A stretch of 64,000 nt of DNA from Phycisphaerae bacterium RAS1 (GTDB lineage: Bacteria > Planctomycetota > Phycisphaerae > UBA1845 > Fen-1342), in contig SMLU01000001.1 of assembly GCA_007859745.1 (NCBI GenBank), positions 1,612,001-1,676,000 of the forward strand. The letters are read 5' to 3'. The notes beneath the pieces are model-generated. The model saw nothing but the letters and a program-made list of their open reading frames with translations, had not been told where the DNA came from and searched no databases. Numbering within the stretch: the stretch's first letter is position 1; the number at the start of each line of letters is the position of its first letter. This document shows, piece by piece, positions 40,840-50,246 of the stretch. A program made the translations under genes and the position numbers.

Positions 40840-42318
40840 TCAGTGTGTCTGCCGGAACGCCACGGGAAACCAGGTGCGTCCGTTTGGAAAGCGTCTGCCG
40901 CCCTGATAGACAATCGCGTGAGTTTCCCAGAGCGGCGGTTGACCCTTGGCGAGCGAGTTCAGGTCGGACGCCTGTAATTCAAATTCGTATGTCTCGGAGA
41001 AGCCCGCGGATGCGCCGCCGGGGGTGCCGCCGAACAGCGGCGACAGCCAGTCGTTGTCACGGGTGCTGTTGCCGTTCATCACGAACTGCCGCGATCGGCC
41101 GATGAGTTCCTGCACGTACTGGATCGTCTTCACATCGGTCTGCTGGTGAAACACCTGCGTTTGCAGATTCCCAAGCAGCGTATGAACCTTCGGCTCCGCC
41201 TGCGCGCCAAACACGTCGAGATACGTCGAAATCGACTGCGTGGCGTACACGACGGCGGTGCGGGTGCTGCGCGCGATGGTCTGGAACGTCTGGTCGGCGT
41301 CCACCGCGAGCAGATGACTCTCGTCGCAGACGATGAAGGTTGGGCGCGGGTTTGCTGCGACATTGCGCTGGCTGTGCGAGCGCTGCCAGCAGAATTTCAG
41401 AATCACCTGGATGAGCTGTCCGATGTCGCGGTACACGAGCACCGGAAAATCGGCGATCAAGACCTTGCCGTCATACATCATCTCGGGCGAGACATTCGGG
41501 TTTGGAGATGAAAGGAGGTCTCTCGCCGCACCGCGACTCAGCGCATCCGTCGCGGAGGTCAGGGTGCTCTGCACAACCGATCTCGTGCGCGAACTGAGGG
41601 CGGGCCACTCGTTCAGGAAGTATGTAAGCGCCAGGTCGAAGTCGGCGCGTTGCGAGTCGTTCTTTGACGCCTGGTCCGCTGCGTGCAGGCACTGGAAACA
41701 GAACGAGCTGTTCTGCCAGTCGGTGCTGGCCACCTGTTCGAGAGAAACGGGCGCCGTCGTGATTAGCCGATGCAGGTCGGGGACGGTGACGCGTTCGCGT
41801 CCCAGGACCAGTGCGAGCAGACCGTTTCGCGCTAATCGCGTCGATTCCAACCGGAAATAACGCTCGTTGTCACGGCCGCCGCCGCCACCGTTACCGCGCT
41901 CAGTCAGTTCGGTGACGGTCATAAGCAGGGCCGTCAGGTTCTCGACAAGGCCGACAGCGCCTGCGCTCTGCCTTCGCTCCGACTCGATGAAGTTGTAACG
42001 AAGCTCATTCGTCTCCGGCGAGAACACCATCAGGTCGTCAAGGCGGCCCGCCTCCCTGGCATATCGCGTGTAGGTGTCGCGGTCTTCTCGCTTCGCACAG
42101 AGAAACAGCCCTCCAAATCCCGCCGCCAGAAAGGCGCGGCAGATCGCGGCAAGTGAGCCGGAAGTTTTTCCGGAACCGGTGGAGCCCCAAATCTGCGTTC
42201 CGGAAAAGGCCGACTCCACGTTCCAAGGCACGCCGTCGGCCCAGTACAGGAGCGGCGACGACCGATCCCATCTCGATTTCGCAGCAGAACGCGCACGGGT
42301 TTTGATGAGCCAGCCCAT
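40840..42318 (-). CDS. type IV coupling protein (TraD/VirD4/TraG-like ATPase)
   Basis: A 492-residue P-loop ATPase that would bring relaxase-bound DNA to a transfer channel. Walker A is IWGSTGSGKTSGSLAAI, Walker B PTFIVCDESHLL, followed by ARSTRTAVVYATQS. The N-terminus lacks the usual pair of membrane helices, so it is the soluble type or uses the small membrane protein encoded downstream. A Gly-rich loop (RGNGGGGGRD) lies in the middle. It is 11 nt downstream of the ParB-like gene. Confidence 0.82.
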   Translation of the reverse strand: MGWLIKTRARSAAKSRWDRSSPLLYWADGVPWNVESAFSGTQIWGSTGSGKTSGSLAAICRAFLAAGFGGLFLCAKREDRDTYTRYAREAGRLDDLMVFSPETNELRYNFIESERRQSAGAVGLVENLTALLMTVTELTERGNGGGGGRDNERYFRLESTRLARNGLLALVLGRERVTVPDLHRLITTAPVSLEQVASTDWQNSSFCFQCLHAADQASKNDSQRADFDLALTYFLNEWPALSSRTRSVVQSTLTSATDALSRGAARDLLSSPNPNVSPEMMYDGKVLIADFPVLVYRDIGQLIQVILKFCWQRSHSQRNVAANPRPTFIVCDESHLLAVDADQTFQTIARSTRTAVVYATQSISTYLDVFGAQAEPKVHTLLGNLQTQVFHQQTDVKTIQYVQELIGRSRQFVMNGNSTRDNDWLSPLFGGTPGGASAGFSETYEFELQASDLNSLAKGQPPLWETHAIVYQGGRRFPNGRTWFPVAFRQTH

Positions 42319-42329
42319 AACCCAACTCC

Positions 42330-43133
42330 TTAGTTCGCCTGGTCACGAAGCGTGCGGACGAAGGTTGCTAACGACAGGCCCTGAGATTTCGACCTCTTTG
42401 CTCTCGACAGCAGTTGTTCGAGGGTTTCGATCAAGCTGTCGAGCGACAGCGCTTTGCCGGCGACCGTGATAGACCGACCGGCGCCGAGCAGCGCCGTCAC
42501 GCGGTTCGGCCCGACACTTCCGCCCGCTTCCGCGCGACGCGCCCGCCGGAGCTTGCGCTGCAATCCGTCTCGCGACAGCTTGCCGTCCGCCGCCTCCTGC
42601 GCAAGCGACGCTTGCCGCGCCGGATCATCGACGCGGGCGAGGAGATAGGCCGAGTCCGCCGATAGCTCGCCGCTTGCGAGTTTCGCTTTGATCGCGTCGG
42701 GCAGCTTGAGCAGGGCAAGTTGGCGCGAGACCGTAGCGGGACTCTGGCCGAGTCGCTTTGCGACCTGGTCCGCCGTCATCGCGCCTTTTTCCATGAGTTG
42801 GCGCATTCCCTCCGCGCGATCGAGCGGACTCAGATCCTCGCGTTGGAGATTCGACACCAGGCTGCTTGCAAGCGCATCGACCGCCGTCACGCGGTCGGCA
42901 GCGATGAGCACGGGAATCGTCTTCCAGCCGAGCGTATGGCACGCGCGAAACCGGCGCTCCCCATCGATCAATCGCAGCGTGTCCTTTTCCTGGGCGCAGA
43001 GCACCGGCTGCTGCAATCCCGACTCGGCGATGCTTTCGGCCAAGCCGGCGATCGACTCGGCCGAAAACTGCGTACGCACCTGCGGCGCGACCGTGATACG
43101 ATCGAGCGGAACGGATTGAAGCGTCAGATTCAT
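42330..43133 (-). CDS. ParB/Spo0J-family DNA-binding protein
   Basis: A 267-residue protein. The N-terminal ParB nuclease/CTPase-like domain has IAESGLQQPVLC and RLIDGERRFRACHTLGW, followed by the ParB box NLQREDLSPLDRAEGMRQLM. A helix-turn-helix follows (TADQVAKRLGQSPATVSRQL). No ParA partner is present in the window, so it may act as a maintenance factor or transcription regulator of the operon. Its start overlaps the DUF1232 stop by 4 bp. Confidence 0.88.
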   Translation of the reverse strand: MNLTLQSVPLDRITVAPQVRTQFSAESIAGLAESIAESGLQQPVLCAQEKDTLRLIDGERRFRACHTLGWKTIPVLIAADRVTAVDALASSLVSNLQREDLSPLDRAEGMRQLMEKGAMTADQVAKRLGQSPATVSRQLALLKLPDAIKAKLASGELSADSAYLLARVDDPARQASLAQEAADGKLSRDGLQRKLRRARRAEAGGSVGPNRVTALLGAGRSITVAGKALSLDSLIETLEQLLSRAKRSKSQGLSLATFVRTLRDQAN

Positions 43134-43432
43134 CGCAGCACCTCATCAATGGCTCTGCGACCCACGGGGTGTGTCGTTCCGTTGCCGGAGGATGGCTGTC
43201 CTGTCTGCGAGTAGCTGCCGCGGTACGGGGACAGCGTGGGGCTGCGCCACACCCTGACCAGCACGTAGAGCAGGTACACGTCGTCGGCGAATCCGACCGG
43301 CACAAAAACATCTGGCAGGATGTCCAATGGACTAACGGCGTAGAGAACGACGCCACACGTCATCAGCATCTTTTGCCAGAGCGGGAAGCCGGTTTTGCAG
43401 CGTTCCAGAACGCCGCCGAGCGGGAGTTTCAT
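43130..43432 (-). CDS. DUF1232 (YkvA-like) membrane protein
   Basis: A 100-residue protein with the DUF1232 signature VLYAVSPLDILPDVFVPVGF followed by ADDVYLLYVLVRVW, a hairpin-like membrane association. Function of the family is unknown. The last 30 residues are polar. It is translationally coupled to the ParB-like gene. Confidence 0.82.
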   Translation of the reverse strand: MKLPLGGVLERCKTGFPLWQKMLMTCGVVLYAVSPLDILPDVFVPVGFADDVYLLYVLVRVWRSPTLSPYRGSYSQTGQPSSGNGTTHPVGRRAIDEVLR

Positions 43433-43467
43433 GGCGTTTCCTTTCTGCGCCTCTGGCTTATGGTCCG

Positions 43468-44052
43468 CTACATCAATGTGGTCAGCGCGATTTCCAAGTC
43501 GGCCCGCAGTTGTTCCAGCGCCGCCGCGATCCGTCTGCGGACCTCGGCGACCGGAACGTCGAGTTCGGCGGCAATCTGACGGATTCCCATGTCGCGGTAG
43601 AACCGAAGCAGGATCGCGTTTTGAAGGTCCGCCTCCAGCGATTCGACGGCCACCACAACCTGTTCCGCAACTGACCCCGGAAGCCGCTCGTCCCCGCGCG
43701 CCTCCAACCCGTCGGCGAAGCTCGGTTGAGAATCGAGCGAGATATGACGACGCTTGCCGCGCTGGGCCTGCCGACCGCAGACGCGCATCATGAGGCAATG
43801 GGCGGCCCTGGCATCGAGACCGCCATTGCGGTCGAACAGCTCCCCGCGCTGTATCGCAATGAGATACCATTCCTGGGCTGCGTCCTCGCAGCGTTCCCGC
43901 CATGTATGCATCCCGAATTGCCGAAGGACACGGCGGGCAAGCGAGCTTGCGTCCCACGGAGCACGCGCGGCCCATGTCTGCGGCCGTTCGGGAGCACGAC
44001 AGAATGCTTCGGCCCCCGGCCTGGTTCTCGTGCTGGTTGTCGCGGCATTCAT
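43468..44052 (-). CDS. sigma-70-like regulator (ECF type)
   Basis: A 194-residue protein with a region-4-like helix-turn-helix at the C-terminus: LEADLQNAILLRFYRDMGIR, then QIAAELDVPVAEVRRRIAAA. A region-2-like part may lie at WRERCEDAAQEWYLIAIQRG. It is the first gene of the minus-strand operon that ends with the recombinase, so it may control transfer or excision. Start at 44,052 has AGAGAGG upstream. It is divergent from the gene at 44,355. Confidence 0.65.
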   Translation of the reverse strand: MNAATTSTRTRPGAEAFCRAPERPQTWAARAPWDASSLARRVLRQFGMHTWRERCEDAAQEWYLIAIQRGELFDRNGGLDARAAHCLMMRVCGRQAQRGKRRHISLDSQPSFADGLEARGDERLPGSVAEQVVVAVESLEADLQNAILLRFYRDMGIRQIAAELDVPVAEVRRRIAAALEQLRADLEIALTTLM

Positions 44053-44354
44053 GTGCACTACCTCTCTATCTTGATCTTGCGCCACGCCATCCCAATCCTC
44101 TTGGGCGGGAGAAAAGGGACACGCCACGAATCAACCGGCCGCGCATATCCAGTAGGCCACGGTCCGGTAGCGCGGATGAGCCGTGCCTGTCCTTACCTCT
44201 TGCGCGGGCCGCGGATCGCGCCGCGCTGGGGGAGAAAGCGGATTCACGGAAGCGGGGAGAAAAGGGATGGCGACCCCACCTCCGCTCGCGGGCCGAGGCG
44301 GCTATAAAGAAACGACAGCCGACAGAGGTCGAATGTGAAAGGCGGAGAACGGCC
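44053..44354. other. intergenic region, divergent promoters
   Basis: Carries the start regions of the sigma-like operon (leftward) and of the hypothetical gene at 44,355 (rightward). An in-frame open stretch continues upstream of 44,355 but is not protein-like. I saw no strong operator or hairpin here. Confidence 0.4.
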
Positions 44355-45449
44355 GTGCCCCACGACTATCGTGCGCTTTCCGAGTCATTCGTTCGGTTCA
44401 TGGAGCGACGGTGGCCCGATCCCAAGCAGTTCCGGGCGCTGGGCCTCAAATTCAAGAATGACACCTACAGCGACATGAAGAGAGGTGGGGCCGTTCCCGC
44501 CAAGCTGATCGTGGAAATCGTGCGCGCTATTCTTCGGACGCCGCACGGTTCGCTGGAGCGGAACGCCGCGCGAGACGGACTTGAGGAATACCTCGGTCGG
44601 GACTTTGAACTCGCGCCTGAAACGCTCACCGACGACGTGATTCTATCCCGCCTGTCCGACGAAGACGCTCCGCGCGCACTGAGCACGGGAGCACGCTTTG
44701 ACTTTCTGCAACGAGGTTTCGACGGCGTTGTCGAGTTTATCAAACGACGCTTTGTTCGGCACGTGCTCAAGACAATTCGGGCCTGTAGTGCCGACGAAGT
44801 GCCAACCATGATTCAATGGGTGTACATCGCGGCCGGGCGCTATGCTGCGGACAAGCCGGCGCTTCCGTTTCGTGATGCCAGCCTCGTCGCGCGCGAACTG
44901 ATTCGCATATCCGAAGATGAGTACGCAAAACGCGCGCTCGAATGGCTCGAACATTGCCCGTGGAGCATCGTGCTGGTTCGAGGCTCGGCCGGGCCAAGCG
45001 GCCTGTCTATCGTACTCCCGCTGTCGAACCAGACTTACGATGCGTTGCTGGACGGGCAGTTCCCCACCTACGCCTGCGCAGCCGAGCAGCTTGATTCTCC
45101 GACGGATCGCGTACTCGTTGAGGCCGTGGCGGAGCGGCCTACAGAACACTCCAGCGGGCCGGCGGGCGGGACGCGGCCTCTGTTCTATGCCTTGCTGGCG
45201 CAGGTTGCGGCCCAAACACGCTGCTGGCAACTCCCACCCCGAACCCCGATACACCTCTTGTCGTTTGCTCCCAGCCCGCTCGCGCGCAAGCGTCTGATCG
45301 CCTACGGCTTCAAGCCGACCGGAAAATACATGCACACGACAGGTGTCGAGTTCCTGGTGCGAACGTTGGAGCGCGATGGCACGGACTTTCTGGCGCATTC
45401 CTTCATTCATATGCTTAGTCACGAGCTTGAAGACGAGCCACCCGCCTAA
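44355..45449 (+). CDS. hypothetical protein, possible GNAT-like C-terminus
   Basis: A 364-residue protein not recognised with certainty. It opens at GTG 44,355 with GGCGGAG upstream. The N-terminal third is helical and basic (VRFMERRWPDPKQFRALGLK, then an IVRAILRTPHGS segment). The C-terminal part has an alternation of strands and helices ending SPLARKRLIAYGFKPTGKYM, which recalls the end of an acetyltransferase fold. No catalytic residues can be assigned. It is a single gene convergent with the ankyrin gene. Confidence 0.6.
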   Translation: MPHDYRALSESFVRFMERRWPDPKQFRALGLKFKNDTYSDMKRGGAVPAKLIVEIVRAILRTPHGSLERNAARDGLEEYLGRDFELAPETLTDDVILSRLSDEDAPRALSTGARFDFLQRGFDGVVEFIKRRFVRHVLKTIRACSADEVPTMIQWVYIAAGRYAADKPALPFRDASLVARELIRISEDEYAKRALEWLEHCPWSIVLVRGSAGPSGLSIVLPLSNQTYDALLDGQFPTYACAAEQLDSPTDRVLVEAVAERPTEHSSGPAGGTRPLFYALLAQVAAQTRCWQLPPRTPIHLLSFAPSPLARKRLIAYGFKPTGKYMHTTGVEFLVRTLERDGTDFLAHSFIHMLSHELEDEPPA

Positions 45450-45453
45450 CGGG

Positions 45454-46080
45454 CTACCCCCGCCCTTGGCCAAGCCGCCCCTGAAACTTCTGCGCCCAGC
45501 GTTGCGCAGCGCGGCCCGTTGCGACCGCGCCCGCGTTTACAAGAATCGCTCCGCTGCGCTCGTTCAGCCAGTCCCCGGCCATATCCAATGCCGTATGCCC
45601 CCCCGTTCCGTGCCGTAGATTGGCGTCCGCTCCCGCATCCAACAGTCGTTTCAGGGAGTCGCTCTGCTCCGGACGGCAATTCAAAAAGGCGAGATACATG
45701 ACCGCGCTGCAGCCTGCCTTCTCGTCTACCGCGTTCGCATCCGCCCCGGCCCGCAATAGCGCATCGACAAGCTCGGTTTCACCGTTAATCGCTGCAACGT
45801 GTAGCACGGGAAACCCGTTGATCCGCATGTTTGGGTCGCCGCCTTCCGCCAGAGCGGCCTTCAGCCCGGCGGCGTCGCCAGATTCGATTGCTTTCAGAAG
45901 TTGCTGTTGCGCTTGCATGACGTGCCCCATGTCCTGCAACCCGTAGCACAGGGTGAGGACAGGCGCAAGCGCCGCGCGTCCGGGCTCGTGGCAAAAGTGG
46001 TAGCGGACATACCACAGCCATCTTTCCCAGCGACGACGCAGCGACAGCTCTATTAGGACAGTCGCTATGTGCATTCGCAC
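45454..46080 (-). CDS. ankyrin-repeat protein
   Basis: Contains at least three ankyrin repeats: LLKAIESGDAAGLKAALAEG, FPVLHVAAINGETELVDALL and ADANLRHGTGGHTALDMAGD. Such proteins mediate protein contacts and are common cargo. No signal peptide is obvious. The GTG at 46,080 adds 50 residues of Arg/Trp-rich sequence before the repeats; a start at ATG 45,930 or 45,918 is equally plausible. It diverges from the secreted-protein gene at 46,184. Confidence 0.7.
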   Translation of the reverse strand: MRMHIATVLIELSLRRRWERWLWYVRYHFCHEPGRAALAPVLTLCYGLQDMGHVMQAQQQLLKAIESGDAAGLKAALAEGGDPNMRINGFPVLHVAAINGETELVDALLRAGADANAVDEKAGCSAVMYLAFLNCRPEQSDSLKRLLDAGADANLRHGTGGHTALDMAGDWLNERSGAILVNAGAVATGRAAQRWAQKFQGRLGQGRG

Positions 46081-46081
46081 A

Positions 46082-46136
46082 TGTCACACAATTGTCATGT
46101 GTTCGTCACAATACTGTCACATAGAACTGATATTGT
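46082..46136 (+). promoter_or_regulatory. Pho-box-like promoter 1 (four 11-bp repeats)
   Basis: TGTCA, TGTCA, CGTCA and TGTCA begin at 46,082, 46,093, 46,104 and 46,115, each 11 bp apart. TATTGT, a fair -10 box, begins at 46,131, exactly 16 bp after the last repeat start. There is no -35 box in the classical sense. This is the arrangement of PhoB-activated promoters. It reads towards 46,184. Confidence 0.75.
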
Positions 46137-46183
46137 TATTGTGTAATTCACATCTGACACATGTTTCGATAGGGAGCAGTCAC

Positions 46184-46540
46184 ATGCACAACACAAGGTC
46201 GTACAGCCTCGTGCGTCTTGCCACTGTAATGGCAATGGGAATCGTCGCTATTTGTCACCCCGCTAACGCCCTGAGCTTGACCAAGCCTACACGCGACATT
46301 GGATTCAATGCGCCAGCTACACCGGGCTGGGTCATTCACCTTCCTCCGCGGCCCCCTGGCCCTAGACCACAATGCCTGCCGGGTGGTGGCGGCGGTGAGT
46401 GCTCGTCATTCGAACTCGGCGAATACGACATACTGGAATGCCCTGCTTCGGGCACAGTCTATCTGTGTGAATGTGTATATGACTGGGACACGGGCCCTGA
46501 GTGGGAGTGTCTTGCTGTCGTCGAACCCCCGCTTGCCTGA
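46184..46540 (+). CDS. small secreted Cys-containing protein
   Basis: A 118-residue protein with a clear signal peptide (VRLATVMAMGIVAICHPANA, cleaved before LSLTK). The mature part has a Pro/Gly-rich segment and several Cys (QCLPGGGGGECSSF, ILECPASGTVYLCECVYDWD), probably disulfide-linked. No family is recognised. The start has GGGAG upstream and lies about 50 nt after the -10 box of Pho-box-like promoter 1. AT-rich upstream DNA contrasts with the rest of the element. Confidence 0.65.
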   Translation: MHNTRSYSLVRLATVMAMGIVAICHPANALSLTKPTRDIGFNAPATPGWVIHLPPRPPGPRPQCLPGGGGGECSSFELGEYDILECPASGTVYLCECVYDWDTGPEWECLAVVEPPLA

Positions 46541-46568
46541 TAAGACAATACCAGCTTCTTACAGCACA

Positions 46569-48569
46569 TTATTTTCGTTGCTTTGACACCTGCACTGCTG
46601 CCGTCACTACAGCCTTGTTGTGCGGCGCACTCTGCAACATAAGGTTACCGGATGCGTCCTGAAAGAGCACAAGTTGAGCGGCGCGCGCACGTTTGGCCCG
46701 GGCCTTTAGCGTCAAGCCCGGTTTGTGCCGATCCGTTATTCCGAGCGCCATTGTGAGGGCACCTTCCGAAGTTACAGGGTGTTGTTCGTGCAATGCGATC
46801 TCGATCGGCGAAGTGAGTAGCCATATTTTCCCTTCGGCCCAATTCGTCTCCTCTTTGGACTTGCGATTCTCGTTGCCCTGTTGCTTGCGGCCGCGCAGTT
46901 CAGCCTCTTTTTCGGGCGTGATGGGGATCTGGCGCCGCTTCATAACCTCGATCATTCGATCCAGCTTGTCGTCGGACTCGCCGTGCTCAGACTCTTCCGA
47001 CAACAGGAATCCGACGACGGTACCGCGCTCGACTTCCTCGCAAAAACGTCCGTACACCCTCGAGTCCTTCTTCACGTCACCGGTGAGCTTCACGTGACCT
47101 CTGAAAAGCTCTGATTGCTCATCGAATGAGTCGATCGTCAGTGCGACATTGTATGTCTCGCCGTTTTGGCGAAACACGGTGGTGTATGTTCTCCCGGCAA
47201 CCGCGGCTCCGCTAAGCTTCTTCCGTGCAAACTCTGGGTTTACTGGTAAAGGAAAGCGTTCCCGTGCAACTCGAAGCAATCCGCCGCCGCGCGCACGCTC
47301 CGTAGCGGACGCTGCTTGGAGCCGGGCCCGCTGATCAGCGTGCTTCTTGGCCGTGGCGGCGGTGATGCGCCCAGCGCCCATACCGACGAACTCAGGATGC
47401 ACAATCTCGCTAGTCCATTTCCCTTGCTGTGCCTGGACAGCGATTTGAAACGACGCTTTTGGTGCGTGACCAAACCACCTCCAGTGCTCGCCGAACAGGC
47501 CGACGAAGAACCCACTATTGGGCGCCAACTCCGGCTGAAACGCAAACACCGTCAACTCTTGACCGAACTCGTCTTTTGCATCAACGCGAACGAGAACATT
47601 GTGCAACAAGGCCCTCTCCCGATGAACAATCTCAACGCCCACGGCGGTAGCAAGGCCGGTATCACTCGTTTCAATCAGAGCGCGATGCAGTTGGAAGTCG
47701 AGTGTCCCGTTTGTTCCCTGGGGGAGTTTGTGCAGCAGTACATTGCTCCAGAAAGCAAGCAACTCGACGGCAAGCAACTCCCGAGCGATGTTGGCGGCGG
47801 ACGAGACGCCACTACGTTCAAGGCGGTCCTGTTTCAGCGCGGTTGACAGTCGGCCCTGCTCAGCGAGTGCATTCTCGCTTTGTGAATAATCATCATCGCG
47901 TGTAACCTGGAGTTCTCGCAATGCACCTTGGGAGTCGTAATACTGGTATGTATCGGATCGCGGACGCTCCGCGTCAAGCCACATCTGCGTCGCCGCCTCA
48001 AATCCCGACACCATCATCTCTGCCAACTGCTCTTTTCGCGACTCAGGAGTGTCGCCATAAATCTCCTCTAGGCGGTTGACCGCCCAGTTATCGAATACTA
48101 TGGCGCGCAGGCGGGCCGTGGCACCGCGAAGTTCCGGGTCAGCACACTTCATTAGATGATCGAAGCGCACCGCGCGATCAAGCGCTGTAATCCGGTTCGG
48201 ATACGGATAAAACCCGACGGCGGGCTCCCGGTATTCATCGGTCGTACACTCGAAGCTGGCAAGCGCTGCAAGTTCAAGCCAGCACGCGTTGAGGTCCGAG
48301 ACGTCGACTGGTTGTCGCACGGGACGTGTGGGGACGAGAGATACCGATGATTTCTTTGTTTCGCCGCCGGTGGGGCCGGCCCGCTCAGGCGACTGATCTT
48401 TCGCCGCTCTCGGGGCAGGCTGCGTGGCCGGCTTGCGCGCCCGTTTGTTGGGACGCCCGTCTTGGGCAAGGGTCTCCGTGCAGGTGCAGACAACCATCAG
48501 AGTAAGCACCAATTGCGCGAGAAGCCGTGAGCGCACATGGCGTGAAACTGAGTGGCCGCAAGCGGGCAT
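46569..48569 (-). CDS. large secreted protein of unknown function
   Basis: A 666-residue protein with a signal peptide (LLAQLVLTLMVVCTCTETLA) then a basic, Pro/Lys-rich region (about 35-90). The body is mixed alpha/beta (LNACWLELAALASFECTTDE, VFAFQPELAPNSGFFVGLFG, YTTVFRQNGETYNVALTIDS). The C-terminus is Lys/Ala-rich. I recognise no domain. It lies convergent with the small secreted protein, alone on its strand. Confidence 0.6.
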   Translation of the reverse strand: MPACGHSVSRHVRSRLLAQLVLTLMVVCTCTETLAQDGRPNKRARKPATQPAPRAAKDQSPERAGPTGGETKKSSVSLVPTRPVRQPVDVSDLNACWLELAALASFECTTDEYREPAVGFYPYPNRITALDRAVRFDHLMKCADPELRGATARLRAIVFDNWAVNRLEEIYGDTPESRKEQLAEMMVSGFEAATQMWLDAERPRSDTYQYYDSQGALRELQVTRDDDYSQSENALAEQGRLSTALKQDRLERSGVSSAANIARELLAVELLAFWSNVLLHKLPQGTNGTLDFQLHRALIETSDTGLATAVGVEIVHRERALLHNVLVRVDAKDEFGQELTVFAFQPELAPNSGFFVGLFGEHWRWFGHAPKASFQIAVQAQQGKWTSEIVHPEFVGMGAGRITAATAKKHADQRARLQAASATERARGGGLLRVARERFPLPVNPEFARKKLSGAAVAGRTYTTVFRQNGETYNVALTIDSFDEQSELFRGHVKLTGDVKKDSRVYGRFCEEVERGTVVGFLLSEESEHGESDDKLDRMIEVMKRRQIPITPEKEAELRGRKQQGNENRKSKEETNWAEGKIWLLTSPIEIALHEQHPVTSEGALTMALGITDRHKPGLTLKARAKRARAAQLVLFQDASGNLMLQSAPHNKAVVTAAVQVSKQRK

Positions 48570-48744
48570 GGCGAATCTCCGTCTCGGATATTTGGAAGCA
48601 CTCGACGGAGGAGCATTCTACGATATCACGTTCCCGATGGCTACGCGAAGAACCCGAGCACGGCTTAGATCATCGCGGATAGTAACAGAACCCGAACAGC
48701 CCGCTGAGGAGCGCGTAAATGTGCTGATGAGTCGGTCACCAACG

Positions 48745-49500
48745 TCAGCGCTGCCGTCGGCGCAGCCCGATCAACGTGGCGGCGAGAAGCAGGACGGCCG
48801 TCCCGGGCTCCGGAGCTTCGAGAACAAATGCCGTGCCGGATGCGCCCCTGAGAGCGCCGCCCGCGTAATCAACCACCAGCGTGCCCTGTCCCGTCGCCAC
48901 GTCGATGGAGAACACATCGGTGCCTGCCACGCCGTATAGCACGCCGTCATCGCCACGGGCCATGCCGAACACGTTATGAAACCCGAACGGGCCGATCGGC
49001 GTGCCCGACACGGGTCGGAGATCAATACGCACCAGCTGGTCGGTTGCGCTGCTCAGGTACATATCTCCCGCGAAGAAGGCGAGATCGCCGGACGACTGCG
49101 CTCCTACGTCACCGATGGCGCTGGCGGCGCCGGTCGTCGTGTTGACGGTGTAAAGCGACGTGGATTGCGCGCCGCAGGCGTACAGCGTGCCGTCGCTGCC
49201 GAAGACGAGCGCATTGCCTCCCGGAATTCCCGTGGCGCCCACCAGCGTCGCCGCACCCGTATCCGTGTTGATGCGGTAGAGATTCGTGAAGCTGACGCCC
49301 CACAGATCGCCCTGCGCGTCAAAGGCGATGTCGGTGATAAACACACCCTCCGGACCGATCACCTGTGACTGCCCCGTCGCAACGTCTACCGTTCCCAGGC
49401 GGCCGGTGATGTCGCTGATCCAGAGTATCGGATCGCCCAGCGCCGCTTCGCTCACGCACATCGCCAGCGGCAGCCACGCCAGTTTCATCGCAGGTTTCAT
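48745..49500 (-). CDS. PEP-CTERM-anchored beta-propeller-like protein
   Basis: A 251-residue exported protein. After a signal peptide come repeats of the type LGTVDVATGQSQVIG, LYRINTDTGAATLVG, LYTVNTTTGAASAIG, typical of YVTN/NHL-like propellers. It ends with a PEP-CTERM sorting signal: EAPEPGTAVLLLAATLIGLR plus basic tail RRQR. It would be processed by an exosortase, whose gene is not in the window. Start at 49,500 has AGGAG upstream. The gene is typical of the host phylum although inside the element. Confidence 0.8.
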   Translation of the reverse strand: MKPAMKLAWLPLAMCVSEAALGDPILWISDITGRLGTVDVATGQSQVIGPEGVFITDIAFDAQGDLWGVSFTNLYRINTDTGAATLVGATGIPGGNALVFGSDGTLYACGAQSTSLYTVNTTTGAASAIGDVGAQSSGDLAFFAGDMYLSSATDQLVRIDLRPVSGTPIGPFGFHNVFGMARGDDGVLYGVAGTDVFSIDVATGQGTLVVDYAGGALRGASGTAFVLEAPEPGTAVLLLAATLIGLRRRQR

Positions 49501-49619
49501 GCGCGCTCCTGCCCTTGTCCCGGGCATCGTTGTGTTATGAAAAGTCTGTCACCCATCAGAGCGTAGGTCGCCTCGACCTTGCCCGGAAAGCACCGGGAAC
49601 GATGACATCGGCTCCGATG

Positions 49620-49931
49620 TCATCGCTGGCGAGGACAGCTCTCCCGCCAGTAGTTCTGGGCGATGGCGAACACGCGCAGAATCAGGGTGACGCGATCCGC
49701 AACGCCGGTACGCTGATAGATGCGCGTGAGATAGGTCCGCACGGTAGGCACGCGGAGCGCAAGCTCGGCGGCGATTTCTTTGTCGCTGAGCCCCTGAAGT
49801 ACCAGAGACAGAATCCTCTGCTGCTGGCGCGGAATCTTGAGAGACAGGCAAATATGAGCCCACGTCGCTTCGTCGAGCCGCAGAGGCGCTTCATGGCGAT
49901 TCGTGGCAAGTGGCGGAGCAAGCGCGATCAT
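49620..49931 (-). CDS. LuxR-type helix-turn-helix regulator
   Basis: A short protein of 103 residues with a C-terminal LuxR/GerE DNA-binding domain: QQQRILSLVLQGLSDKEIAA, then ELALRVPTVRTYLTRIYQRT. No receiver or ligand-binding domain is present. A TTG at 49,943 is an alternative start. Target genes are unknown; it is divergent from the Xre-type gene. Confidence 0.75.
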   Translation of the reverse strand: MIALAPPLATNRHEAPLRLDEATWAHICLSLKIPRQQQRILSLVLQGLSDKEIAAELALRVPTVRTYLTRIYQRTGVADRVTLILRVFAIAQNYWRESCPRQR

Positions 49932-49998
49932 GGTGCAGCACAACCGTCCTTGCTGCTCAACTAGCAGCAGCCACCGGGGAGCTTAGCGTGCTGCTCAA

Positions 49999-50232
49999 AT
50001 GGCAGCAAGGCCCCAGCACAAGGCGGCATATCGGCGGATGTGCGGGATGCTGCGCCAGATGCGGACGGACGCCGGCCTGACCCAGCGCGACCTGGCCGAG
50101 CGGCTCCGGATGCACAACACGATGGTTCATCGTTCGGAAATAGGCGATCGACGAATCGATCCGGTGGAATTCGCCGACTGGTGCCGCGCCTGCGGAGCCG
50201 ATCCGGGCAAGATGATCCGGCAGTTGGGGTGA
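49999..50232 (+). CDS. Xre-type helix-turn-helix protein
   Basis: A 77-residue Cro/CI-like DNA-binding protein: LRQMRTDAGLTQRDLAERLR, then MHNTMVHRSEIGDRRIDPVE. Typical of plasmid and phage regulators. It may repress element genes. The start has no strong ribosome binding site. Confidence 0.75.
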   Translation: MAARPQHKAAYRRMCGMLRQMRTDAGLTQRDLAERLRMHNTMVHRSEIGDRRIDPVEFADWCRACGADPGKMIRQLG

Positions 50233-50246
50233 CCCCGGCCCGGCGT